From: an uncultured Aquimarina sp.
GTDB lineage: Bacteria > Bacteroidota > Bacteroidia > Flavobacteriales > Flavobacteriaceae
Reading direction: 5' to 3'
Length of the DNA: 64,000 bases
Assembly: GCA_947501475.1 (NCBI GenBank)
Contig: CANMWA010000010.1
Location: 124,001-188,000 of the forward strand
Shown: positions 25,223 to 33,765 of the stretch, piece after piece
How positions within the stretch are numbered: the first letter of the stretch is position 1
Layout: every line of letters begins with the position of its first letter
Made by a program: the position numbers and the translations under genes
The notes under the pieces: generated by a model
The model's database searches: none
What the model was told of the DNA's origin: nothing
The model's input: only the letters and a program-made list of their open reading frames with translations

Positions 25223-26647
25223 ATGGAAAAATTAATTAATATAAAATCCTTTTTAAAAGCAGGAGTGTTACTAATAACTTTAGGGCTTTTTGTAGTAACC
25301 TCTTCTTGTGAAGAAGATACAGATTTCAATTTAGGTGCTACCTTACCTTCATACAGTGATGGGATCCAAAATCTGGATGAAGAAGGAGTAGATTGCGGAG
25401 GAAATAGTCCAAAAGCTTGTGAAACTTGTGTAGATGGGGTCCAAAATCAAGGCGAAGAAGGTATCGATTGTGGTGGCCCTTGTAGCAATTTTTGTACACC
25501 AAGATTTGATGCCCTACAAGGCTTAGGATTACCTTACTTTCATACTTTTGAAGCAGCAGAATCAGGAAATGGCCTAGCGGTAGCAGATAATAATACAGTA
25601 ACTCTAGAGTTTTCGGTAAGTGATCCAGCAGGATCTAATGATATAGTTGGAAAATATACACGCCCAGAAGGTGATGTGGCAGGTGGATTTTCTGATTTTA
25701 AGTTTGCATCATTTGATGCTCCAATAGATTTTTCAGAATTCAATAAATTTACTTTAGAAGTGTATTTACCATCTAGTAATGCATATGATAGTAGTTTGGT
25801 TCCATTGGTAGAAATTATATTTTTCGATTCTTCAAATCCAGATTTCTTTAATACATGGACAGTTATTGAAGCATCAGTAAGCGAGGATGATTTTGATAAG
25901 TGGGTTAAACTTAATTTTGATGGTAGTGCTAGTTTACCAGGACCAGTAGATTATGATGCTGTGGCTATTAGAATGGGGGGATCTAACCACCAGATTCCTG
26001 CAACATTTTTTGTTAGAGATTTGATACCAGCAAAAGTGTTAACTCAAGCAGGTACACCTAGAGCTGATGCATTGTCAACAACAGGAATTCCTTATTACTT
26101 TACATTCGAAGCATCAGATGCAACTTCAGGAATGAATCTTGAACCAAGAACCACTAACGCAGATGGAACTCCTTATAGTCAAGGAGTAGATGTAAATTAT
26201 GGTGTTGCAGATCCAGCTGGGAGTATTAATGGTGTGACTAGGATGTATAGACCTGAAAATGGACCTTTTGGCGGTTTTGAAGACTTTAAGTTTCAACCTC
26301 AAAGTGGAACAATAGATTTTTCAGAATATCATAAATTCAAAATAGATGTATATATTCCTTCTAGTAATAATTTTAATGGAGCATTAACGCCAACTGTAGA
26401 TGTGATTTTACATGATGATAATAATGAATTTTTTAATCGTTGGACGGTGATTACGCAAACAGTAACTGAAGCTGATTTTGATACTTGGGTTACTTTAGAG
26501 TTTGATGGTACAAATGCAGCAGCAGCAGGTTCAGGAACTTTATTACCAGCTAATACAACCTACACAGTATTTACTTTACGTGTTGGTGGATTTGGACATC
26601 CAGAAGCAGGAGAGTTCTTTGTGAAAGATTTTGTAACTTTTAAGTAA
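25223..26647 (+). CDS. surface glycan-binding lipoprotein candidate with duplicated domain
   Basis: The 474-residue lipoprotein (C29 in TSSC) occupies the SusE/SusF position after SusD, so a surface glycan-binding role is likely. Two DGxxNxxExGxDCGG cysteine motifs (about residues 46-91) precede two homologous domains of about 190 residues (92-277 and 278-474). The repeats share the openings LPYFHTFEA / IPYYFTFEA, then GGFxDFKF, IDFSExxKF and FxxWVxLxFDG. Each looks like an all-beta carbohydrate-binding fold but matches no CBM family that I can name. It starts 20 bases after susD and is followed by a hairpin. Confidence 0.75.
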   Translation: MEKLINIKSFLKAGVLLITLGLFVVTSSCEEDTDFNLGATLPSYSDGIQNLDEEGVDCGGNSPKACETCVDGVQNQGEEGIDCGGPCSNFCTPRFDALQGLGLPYFHTFEAAESGNGLAVADNNTVTLEFSVSDPAGSNDIVGKYTRPEGDVAGGFSDFKFASFDAPIDFSEFNKFTLEVYLPSSNAYDSSLVPLVEIIFFDSSNPDFFNTWTVIEASVSEDDFDKWVKLNFDGSASLPGPVDYDAVAIRMGGSNHQIPATFFVRDLIPAKVLTQAGTPRADALSTTGIPYYFTFEASDATSGMNLEPRTTNADGTPYSQGVDVNYGVADPAGSINGVTRMYRPENGPFGGFEDFKFQPQSGTIDFSEYHKFKIDVYIPSSNNFNGALTPTVDVILHDDNNEFFNRWTVITQTVTEADFDTWVTLEFDGTNAAAAGSGTLLPANTTYTVFTLRVGGFGHPEAGEFFVKDFVTFK

Positions 26648-26656
26648 TAAATAATA

Positions 26657-26683
26657 AATGGGAGAAGAATTTCTTCTCCCATT
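26657..26683 (+). promoter_or_regulatory. intercistronic hairpin before the GH16 gene
   Basis: A perfect 13-base stem (26657-26669 with 26671-26683) around a single T lies between the binding-protein stop and the GH16 start. No T-run follows, so it more likely stabilises or processes the mRNA, or attenuates partially, than terminates fully. Confidence 0.5.
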
Positions 26684-26700
26684 CTCAATTTTAGGATGCT

Positions 26701-27690
26701 ATGATGAAAAGAAAAATGCACAAGTTTATGATGATGGTTTTATGTACCTTATTGGTCGCATGTTCATCAAGTGATAATGATACCGATACCGGAGAACCTG
26801 ATGGCGGTCCTGTAGTTGCAACATGTAGCGATGGGGTCCAGAACGGAAATGAAACAGGTCTAGATTGCGGAGGTACTTGCCCTAATTGTCCTAGCCCACC
26901 TAGCGGGGTAGTTATTCCAACAAAAGGATTTGATGCACCTATATCATACGATGGGTATACAATGGTGTTTAGTGATGAGTTTAATGATGATAATTTATCA
27001 CTTCAAAAATGGTCTTTTAATATAGGGGATGGATGCCCAAACCTATGTGGATGGGGTAATGAAGAATTACAATCGTATTCAAATAGCAAAGAAAATTTGT
27101 TTTTTGAAGAAGGCAATTTAATTATAGCAGCCAGAAATGAGGGAGGATCTAATTATTCTTCATCTAGAATTAATACAGATAATAAATTCGAGTTTCAATA
27201 TGGTAGGGTCGATATAAGAGCAAGTATGCCCTCTCCTAAGGCAACATGGGTAGCATTATGGCTTTTAAATCATAATTATACAATTACGAACCCTGGAGCC
27301 TGGTGGCCTAATGGAGGAGAAATTGATATTATGGAATACTTAGGTGAAAAACCTACAGAAGTTTTTGGTACAGCACATTATGGTGTTGATTTTAATAGTC
27401 GCAGATTTAACTCCAAAGAGTATGTTGCACCAAACGAAAATTATGATAAAGAATATTATGTGTTTTCTATTGTTTGGGAAGAAAATAAAATTACTTGGTT
27501 GGTAAATGATGTTGAATATCATTCAATAACCCCGTCTCTAACCAATGGTCAACCATATCCATTTAATGATGAATTCTACTTGATAATGAATCTTTCGGTA
27601 GGAGGTAATTTGCCTAATGCATCTCCTTTAGCCACAGATTACCCCGCTTTTTTGATAGTAGATTATATCAGAGTACATCAAAAAAATTAA
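26701..27690 (+). CDS. GH16 family endo-beta-1,3-glucanase-like lipoprotein
   Basis: An endo-acting glycoside hydrolase with probable laminarinase-type activity. The 329-residue protein has a lipobox ending at C21 (LLVAC), one DGxxNxxExGxDCGG cysteine motif (residues 44-63) and a GH16 domain (85-329) with the catalytic segment GGEIDIMEYLG: nucleophile E207, D209 and acid/base E212. The extra M after the ExDx part (ExDxxE) places it with the laminarinase/beta-1,3-glucanase branch. It is the last gene of the susC operon. Activity on a beta-1,3-glucan attached to or mixed with xylan is inference. Confidence 0.88.
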   Translation: MMKRKMHKFMMMVLCTLLVACSSSDNDTDTGEPDGGPVVATCSDGVQNGNETGLDCGGTCPNCPSPPSGVVIPTKGFDAPISYDGYTMVFSDEFNDDNLSLQKWSFNIGDGCPNLCGWGNEELQSYSNSKENLFFEEGNLIIAARNEGGSNYSSSRINTDNKFEFQYGRVDIRASMPSPKATWVALWLLNHNYTITNPGAWWPNGGEIDIMEYLGEKPTEVFGTAHYGVDFNSRRFNSKEYVAPNENYDKEYYVFSIVWEENKITWLVNDVEYHSITPSLTNGQPYPFNDEFYLIMNLSVGGNLPNASPLATDYPAFLIVDYIRVHQKN

Positions 27691-27828
27691 GAATACCCCG
27701 CAAATATATTTGAATAACAATTAGTTTTTGATGGATTAAGAAAGGGAGTTTTTTCTATTGTTCTCTAGAAGTAGCTCCTTTTCTAATCTTACTTAAAAGC
27801 TCTAAAAGAAAAATGTTATAACTAATTA

Positions 27829-27853
27829 CGAAAATTTTTAGTACGAATTTTCG
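27829..27853. promoter_or_regulatory. inverted repeat upstream of the xylB operon
   Basis: CGAAAATT (27829-27836) and AATTTTCG (27846-27853) form an 8-base inverted repeat, 70 bases before the xylB ATG in the 233-base gap separating the susC and xylB transcription units. It may be an operator; it does not match the LacI-type sites. Confidence 0.35.
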
Positions 27854-27923
27854 ATGATTATTTAGGTAGAAGTTTTGTTTCTTCTTAATAATTCAAACTT
27901 TTATACCCAGCAAAAATTGCAGA

Positions 27924-29411
27924 ATGTATTATATAGGATTTGACATAGGAAGTTCTTCCATAAAAGCAGCTTTGGTTGATGCCAAAACAGGTAAATCTAT
28001 TGCTTCAGTAAATGAACCTGAAGAAGAAATGGATATTATCTCGATTCATAAAGAATGGGCAGAGCAAAATCCAGAGTTTTGGTGGGAGAATGTTTGTAAA
28101 GCTTCAAAAAGAATACTTAAAGAAAACACTATCAAGCCAGAACAAGTTAAAGGCATAGGAATTTCTTATCAAATGCATGGTTTAGTGTTGTTAGATGAAA
28201 AAGGAGAGTTGATTAGAGATTCTATTATCTGGTGTGACAGTAGAGCTGTTGATATAGGTAATAAAGCTTTTGATGAAATAGGAGAAGAAAAATGTATGAC
28301 TACATTGCTAAATTCTCCAGCAAATTTTACAGCTTCAAAATTAAAATGGGTACGAGATAATGAACCCGAAAACTATAAAAGAATTCATAAATTTTTATTA
28401 CCAGGTGATTATATCGCGTATAGGTTTACAGGGATTGCAAATACAACAAAATCTGGGCTTTCAGAAGGTACATTATGGGATTTTAAAGAGAATAAACCTG
28501 CAAAATGGCTGTTGGAGCATTATGATATAAATTCAAATCTGATACCACAAATAGTGCAAACTTTTTCTAATCAAGGTGAGTTATCATCAAAAGGGGCGGT
28601 AGATAGTGGGCTTACATCCGGAATCCCTATTCTTTATAGAGCAGGAGATCAACCTAATAATGCATTGTCTCTTAATGTATTTAACGCAGGTGAAGTTGCC
28701 GCTACAGGAGGCACGTCTGGTGTTATTTATGCAGTAACAGATTCGACTTTAGCAAAAGAAGGGTTGAAACTCAACAACTTTGCGCATGTTAATCATACTA
28801 CAGAAAAGGCAAGCATAGGAAAGCTTTTATGTATTAATGGAGCAGGAATTCAATATCGATGGTTAAAAAACAATCTTAATCTTGAAACCAACTCGTATCA
28901 AACGATGAATTCTCATGCATCCAAAGTCCCTGTAGGGTCAAATAATTTACAGCTAATACCTTTTGGTAACGGAGCAGAACGAATGTTTGATAACCAAACT
29001 ATTGGTACTCATATATGTAACTTGAATCTAAACAAGCATACAAGATCACACATTTTTAGAGCAGCCCTAGAAGGAATTGCATTCTCCTTTGTATACGGAA
29101 TGGAAATTCTAAAAAAGGACAGTACAGAGATAAAAGTAATACGAGCAGGAAACGATAACTTGTTTCGGTCAGAAATTTTTTCGAATACTGTGGCTACACT
29201 AATCAATCAGGAAATAGAGATATACAATACAACAGGTGCTATTGGTGCAGCTCGTGCGGCTGGATTAAGCGATGGTACGTTTGAAGATTTTGGAACGATG
29301 ATTACCAAAAATGATCATGTGATGACATATCACCCACTACAAAATCAAGAAGATTATAAAGAAGCATACACAAATTGGAAAAGAGAATTAAATAGAATTA
29401 TAAAAAAATAA
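27924..29411 (+). CDS. xylB: xylulokinase
   Basis: Phosphorylates D-xylulose to D-xylulose 5-phosphate in the cytoplasm. The 495-residue FGGY-family kinase begins with the phosphate-1 motif YYIGFDIGSSSIKAALVD, contains GISYQMHGLVLLD and SIIWCDSRA for sugar binding, GGTSGVIYA in the second domain and an adenosine motif near IRAGNDNLFRS. Length is typical. It leads an eleven-gene run that continues to galM with gaps below 30 bases; xylA follows after 8 bases. Confidence 0.93.
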   Translation: MYYIGFDIGSSSIKAALVDAKTGKSIASVNEPEEEMDIISIHKEWAEQNPEFWWENVCKASKRILKENTIKPEQVKGIGISYQMHGLVLLDEKGELIRDSIIWCDSRAVDIGNKAFDEIGEEKCMTTLLNSPANFTASKLKWVRDNEPENYKRIHKFLLPGDYIAYRFTGIANTTKSGLSEGTLWDFKENKPAKWLLEHYDINSNLIPQIVQTFSNQGELSSKGAVDSGLTSGIPILYRAGDQPNNALSLNVFNAGEVAATGGTSGVIYAVTDSTLAKEGLKLNNFAHVNHTTEKASIGKLLCINGAGIQYRWLKNNLNLETNSYQTMNSHASKVPVGSNNLQLIPFGNGAERMFDNQTIGTHICNLNLNKHTRSHIFRAALEGIAFSFVYGMEILKKDSTEIKVIRAGNDNLFRSEIFSNTVATLINQEIEIYNTTGAIGAARAAGLSDGTFEDFGTMITKNDHVMTYHPLQNQEDYKEAYTNWKRELNRIIKK

Positions 29412-29419
29412 AATTACAG

Positions 29420-30745
29420 ATGACGCTGATAGGAAATAAAGAATATTTTAAAGGAATTGCAGATATAAAATTTGAAGGCGCAGCTTCAGATAACCCAATG
29501 GCATTCAAATACTATGATGCAAATAAAGTAGTAGCCGGTAAAACAATGAAAGAGCATTTCAAATTTGCCATCGCATACTGGCATACCTTCTGTGGTACTG
29601 GTGCTGACCCTTTCGGACCAGGAACACTTAATTTTGATTGGGATCAATCCGAAAATGCAATCACCGCAGCAAAAGAAAAAGCCGATGCAGCTTTTGAGTT
29701 TATTACCAAAATGGGTTTTGATTACTTTTGTTTTCACGATTATGATTTGGTGAGAGAAGCAGCAACGTTTTCAGAATCAGAAAAAAGATTATCAGCCATT
29801 GTTGATTATATCAAAGAGAAACAACAAGCTTCTGGGGTTAAACTTCTGTGGGGAACAGCAAATTGCTTTTCAAACCCACGTTATATGAATGGAGCAGCGA
29901 CCAATCCAGATTTTAATGTATTAGCAAGAGCAGGGGGGCAGGTAAAACTAGCTTTGGATGCTACCATTGCATTAAATGGTGAGAATTATGTGTTCTGGGG
30001 AGGAAGAGAAGGATATATGTCACTTCTTAATACCAATATGAAACGTGAATTGGATCATATGGCTGCATTCTTAACCACAGCAAGAGATTATGCAAGAGGA
30101 CAAGGGTTTAAAGGAACATTTTTTATAGAGCCTAAGCCTATGGAACCAATGAAGCATCAATATGATTTTGACACCGCTACATCCATTGCATTCTTAAAAG
30201 AACACGGATTAGATAAAGACTTCAAAATTAATATCGAAGTGAATCACGCTACGTTAGCACAACATACTTTTCAGCACGAGATACAAGTTGCAGCAGATGC
30301 AGGAATGTTAGGTAGTATAGATGCCAATAGAGGTGATTATCAAAATGGGTGGGATACAGATCAATTTCCTAATAATATAGCTGAAGTTACTGAAGCAATG
30401 CTAGTATTCCTTAAATCAGGAGGCTTACAAGGGGGAGGAGTAAACTTTGACGCCAAAGTGAGAAGAAACTCTACCGATATGGAAGATGTTTTTCTTGCCC
30501 ATATTGGTGGTGCAGATGTATTTGCAAGAGCATTAACCATAGCAGACAGAATCATTTCTTCATCTTCATATGAGAGCTTAAGAGAGAAAAGATATAGTTC
30601 TTTTGATTCTGGTAATGGTAAAGCATTTGAAGAAGGAAAACTAGACCTGAATAAGCTTTATGATATAGCCAAAGAAAATGGAGAGTTAGAATTACAAAGC
30701 GGTAAGCAAGAATTATTCGAAAATATCATCAACCAATATATCTAA
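29420..30745 (+). CDS. xylA: xylose isomerase
   Basis: Interconverts D-xylose and D-xylulose; cytoplasmic, metal-dependent TIM barrel. The 441-residue length is that of type II xylose isomerases. The catalytic histidine lies in FCFHDYDL (H106, D109), substrate and metal residues in FFIEPKPMEP and INIEVNHATLAQHTFQHE, and the entrance tryptophan segment in AYWHTFCGTGADPFG. It sits between xylB and the sodium symporter. Confidence 0.97.
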   Translation: MTLIGNKEYFKGIADIKFEGAASDNPMAFKYYDANKVVAGKTMKEHFKFAIAYWHTFCGTGADPFGPGTLNFDWDQSENAITAAKEKADAAFEFITKMGFDYFCFHDYDLVREAATFSESEKRLSAIVDYIKEKQQASGVKLLWGTANCFSNPRYMNGAATNPDFNVLARAGGQVKLALDATIALNGENYVFWGGREGYMSLLNTNMKRELDHMAAFLTTARDYARGQGFKGTFFIEPKPMEPMKHQYDFDTATSIAFLKEHGLDKDFKINIEVNHATLAQHTFQHEIQVAADAGMLGSIDANRGDYQNGWDTDQFPNNIAEVTEAMLVFLKSGGLQGGGVNFDAKVRRNSTDMEDVFLAHIGGADVFARALTIADRIISSSSYESLREKRYSSFDSGNGKAFEEGKLDLNKLYDIAKENGELELQSGKQELFENIINQYI

Positions 30746-30752
30746 TATTCAC

Positions 30753-32369
30753 ATGGAATCAGTATTAGAATTTGGAGACTGGATTGTTTTAGGGTTATAT
30801 TTTTTAGCTTTAATAGGAGTCGCTGTTTGGGTGATTCTTCAAAAGAACAAAAATACCGAAGATTACTTCCTGGCAGGTAGAAATGTAGGTTGGTTCGTAA
30901 TAGGTGCATCTATCTTTGCTTCTAATATTGGTTCTGAACATGTAGTGGGATTAGCAGGAACAGGTGCAGAATCGGGGATGCCGATGGCGCATTATGAGCT
31001 TCATGCTTGGATCGTTTTGGTGCTTGGTTGGCTTTTTCTTCCTTTTTATATGCGAAGCAAAGTCTTTACAATGCCCGAATTCTTAGAGAAGCGATTTGAT
31101 AGTAGATCCAGATGGTTCTTATCTGTTTTCTCATTAGTTGGATATGTAATTACCAAAGTATCTGTAACCATCTACGCAGGAGGAATTGTGGTTTCAGAAT
31201 TGATAGGAATCCCATTTTGGTATGGAGCTATCGGGATTGTGGTCTTTACAGGAATTTATACTGTTGTCGGTGGTATGAAAGCTGTAATTTATACAGAAAC
31301 ACTACAAACCATTATCCTTATCGCTGGTTCTGTTATTATTACCTTTTTAGGATTACAAGAAGTAGGTGGCTGGGAGACCTTAAAAGAAACTGTAGGCTCA
31401 AACCATTTCAATATGTGGAGACCAATGAATGATCCTGATTTTCCTTGGACAGGCTTGCTCTTCGGAGGTACAATAGTGGGTATCTGGTATTGGTGTACAG
31501 ATCAATATATAGTGCAACGTACCTTGGCAGCAAATAATATCAAAATAGGGAGACGTGGAGCAATATTTGGAGCATACCTCAAGATCTTACCCATTTTTAT
31601 ATTTCTTATTCCTGGTATTATAGCATTTGCATTAGCAAAACAAGGAGTATTAACATATGAAAAAGCAGATGAGGTATTTCCGATACTAGTAAAAACATTA
31701 TTACCTGTTGGATTAAAAGGGCTCGTAGCAGGAGGATTAATGGCAGCATTAATGAGTTCTCTAGCATCAGTATTCAATTCTTGTTCTACGATTTTTACAA
31801 TTGATATCTATAAAAAACTGAAGCCATATACTTCAGAAAGACGATTACTAAATGTAGGTAAGCTAGCTACAGTAATTATGGTAGTTATGGGGATTATTTG
31901 GATCCCAATCATGAATAAAATAGGTGGCGGTGTGTTATATCAATATTTACAAAGTGTGCAATCCTATATTGCTCCACCAATTACAGCAGTGTTCTTATTA
32001 GGTGTATTATGGAAGAGAGTAAATTCTAAAGCAGCAATAGTTACATTGTTTTCTGGGTTGATAATTGCGGCATTAAGAATCACCGCAGAGATATTCAAGG
32101 AAGATTTATATGGAATCATGTATCAGTTCGCGACCATAAATTTTGCACATATGGCAATTTTTATGTTCATTTTTTCTGTAATCGTATGTATTACAGTGAG
32201 TCTGCTTACTAACCCACCAAGCTATGCTGCGATTGCAGGGTTATCTTTCGGTACATTAACCAAAGAACATAAATTAGAAAATAAAGAAAGTATTACATTA
32301 TCAGATATCATTTTATCTGTTTTACTAGTACTTATAGTAATAACCATACTGTCCTACTTTGTAGGGTAA
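30753..32369 (+). CDS. sodium/sugar symporter (SSS family), probable xylose uptake
   Basis: A 538-residue inner-membrane carrier with about 14 helices of the sodium:solute symporter family, SGLT-like branch. Family marks are NTEDYFLAGRNVGW, FASNIGSEHVVGLAGTGAESG and the GGLMAALMSSLASVFNS helix that contributes the sodium site. Position directly after xylBA makes xylose or a xylo-oligosaccharide the probable substrate, though relatives move glucose or galactose. The locus has a second, unrelated sugar carrier (MFS) five genes on. Confidence 0.88.
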   Translation: MESVLEFGDWIVLGLYFLALIGVAVWVILQKNKNTEDYFLAGRNVGWFVIGASIFASNIGSEHVVGLAGTGAESGMPMAHYELHAWIVLVLGWLFLPFYMRSKVFTMPEFLEKRFDSRSRWFLSVFSLVGYVITKVSVTIYAGGIVVSELIGIPFWYGAIGIVVFTGIYTVVGGMKAVIYTETLQTIILIAGSVIITFLGLQEVGGWETLKETVGSNHFNMWRPMNDPDFPWTGLLFGGTIVGIWYWCTDQYIVQRTLAANNIKIGRRGAIFGAYLKILPIFIFLIPGIIAFALAKQGVLTYEKADEVFPILVKTLLPVGLKGLVAGGLMAALMSSLASVFNSCSTIFTIDIYKKLKPYTSERRLLNVGKLATVIMVVMGIIWIPIMNKIGGGVLYQYLQSVQSYIAPPITAVFLLGVLWKRVNSKAAIVTLFSGLIIAALRITAEIFKEDLYGIMYQFATINFAHMAIFMFIFSVIVCITVSLLTNPPSYAAIAGLSFGTLTKEHKLENKESITLSDIILSVLLVLIVITILSYFVG

Positions 32370-32380
32370 AATTAGAGAGA

Positions 32381-33037
32381 ATGAAATTTTTTATAGATAC
32401 AGCAAATTTAGATCAAATTAAAGAAGCACAAGCACTTGGTGTATTAGATGGGGTAACGACTAATCCTTCTCTAATGGCAAAAGAAGGTGTAAACGGAAAA
32501 GAAAATATACTAAATCACTATCGCAATATTTGCAAAGTTGTAGAAGGAGATGTTTCTGCCGAAGTTATTGGGACCACTTTTGATGAGATGATTAAAGAAG
32601 GAGAAGAGTTAGCAGCCCTTCACCCTCAAATTGTAGTAAAAATACCAATGATCAAGGACGGGATAAAAGCTATAAAATATTTCACCGATAAAGGAATTAA
32701 AACGAATTGTACACTTGTTTTTTCATGTGGGCAAGCATTACTAGCTGCAAAAGCTGGAGCGACTTACGTATCTCCATTTATTGGAAGATTAGACGATATC
32801 TCAACAGACGGTTTACTATTGATAGACGAGATTCGAAGAGTATATGATAACTATGGTTTTCAAACACAGATTCTTGCCGCATCTGTAAGGCATACAATGC
32901 ATGTAGTGAATTGCGCCAAAATAGGTGCAGATGTTATGACAGGCCCACTTTCGGCTATAGAAGGATTGTTAAAACATCCATTAACGGATAGTGGTCTGAA
33001 GAAATTTCTGGAAGACGCACAATTGATGCAAGTATAA
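32381..33037 (+). CDS. transaldolase, TalC/fructose-6-phosphate aldolase-like subfamily
   Basis: A 218-residue class I aldolase of the small TalC/FSA group. It opens MKFFIDTANLDQI, has the conserved GVTTNPSLMAKEG, the Schiff-base lysine in VVKIPM (K87) and the C-terminal half with ILAASVRHTMHVV. It acts in the non-oxidative pentose phosphate pathway, which is needed to use xylulose 5-phosphate from XylB, explaining its place in the operon. True transaldolase is more likely than fructose-6-phosphate aldolase, but sequence alone does not settle it. Confidence 0.88.
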   Translation: MKFFIDTANLDQIKEAQALGVLDGVTTNPSLMAKEGVNGKENILNHYRNICKVVEGDVSAEVIGTTFDEMIKEGEELAALHPQIVVKIPMIKDGIKAIKYFTDKGIKTNCTLVFSCGQALLAAKAGATYVSPFIGRLDDISTDGLLLIDEIRRVYDNYGFQTQILAASVRHTMHVVNCAKIGADVMTGPLSAIEGLLKHPLTDSGLKKFLEDAQLMQV

Positions 33038-33063
33038 TATCATTGATTATAAAATGAAGAGAT

Positions 33064-33765
33064 ATGGATGAGGATGTAATAGTAGAAGAATTTTGGAAAA
33101 ATGGTTTCATTATTTTTGAAAATTTTTTCAATTCGACCTTGATGGATGAGTATAATAATAAAATACTTGATCATTATGGAGTTAACCCAGATTGGGAACA
33201 TACAGATGAGTTTATTACAAAATCTGCTGTAGAGGTAATCCCATGGTTTCCATACAGAGAAGGAAAACGATATTTTGACAGAATCAATGATGATAAGCAT
33301 TTTAATGCAATCACAGATCTTATTTTAGACAATGGCTGGAACAACCTGTATTGTATGATGATGTTTTCTAAGGCAGGTAGTATTGGTCAAGCTTGGCATC
33401 AGGATTGTTCACCAGATGATAAAAAGCGGTATAACCTTAATCGATTAGTATACACACACGATATTACAGATGAAACAGGTGGAGAAATAGTGATTTTTCC
33501 TAAAACGCATAAAGCAGGGATGTTGCCGGCTGGGGTTCCTAATGAAGATCTAGATGGTCAATTGATCTTTAAACCAAAAAAAGGAACAGTAATTTTCTTA
33601 CACGGTCATTGTTGGCATAGAGTAATGCCAGTGAAGAAAGATAGAATTTCATCTAATTTTAGAGCAGTGCCAAAAGGTACTCCAGAGGATATAACCGACA
33701 TCTGTGTGTATCGTAATATGCGCTACAAGTTTTCAACAAGTGAAGTAATAGAAGAACGTAGTTAA
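33064..33765 (+). CDS. phytanoyl-CoA dioxygenase (PhyH) family Fe(II)/2-oxoglutarate oxygenase
   Basis: A 233-residue cytoplasmic oxygenase. The iron-binding HxD (H112, D114 in AWHQDCSP) and the distal histidine (H185 in HCWHRVMPV) are present with about 70 residues between them, and the cosubstrate arginine probably lies in SSNFRAVP. There is no signal peptide. Its position between transaldolase and the GH-A lipoprotein, one codon before the latter, indicates a role in this sugar operon, for example oxidative removal of a methyl or other decoration. The substrate is unknown and the role is inference. Confidence 0.82.
   Translation: MDEDVIVEEFWKNGFIIFENFFNSTLMDEYNNKILDHYGVNPDWEHTDEFITKSAVEVIPWFPYREGKRYFDRINDDKHFNAITDLILDNGWNNLYCMMMFSKAGSIGQAWHQDCSPDDKKRYNLNRLVYTHDITDETGGEIVIFPKTHKAGMLPAGVPNEDLDGQLIFKPKKGTVIFLHGHCWHRVMPVKKDRISSNFRAVPKGTPEDITDICVYRNMRYKFSTSEVIEERS

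Noticed and set aside
27737..27786. Candidate terminator after the GH16 gene
   Set aside because: The arms pair imperfectly and the loop is nearly 30 bases, so stability is doubtful.
31112..31432. Cys/Arg-rich 106-residue ORF inside the sodium symporter gene
   Set aside because: It is an alternate frame of a clear membrane-protein gene.
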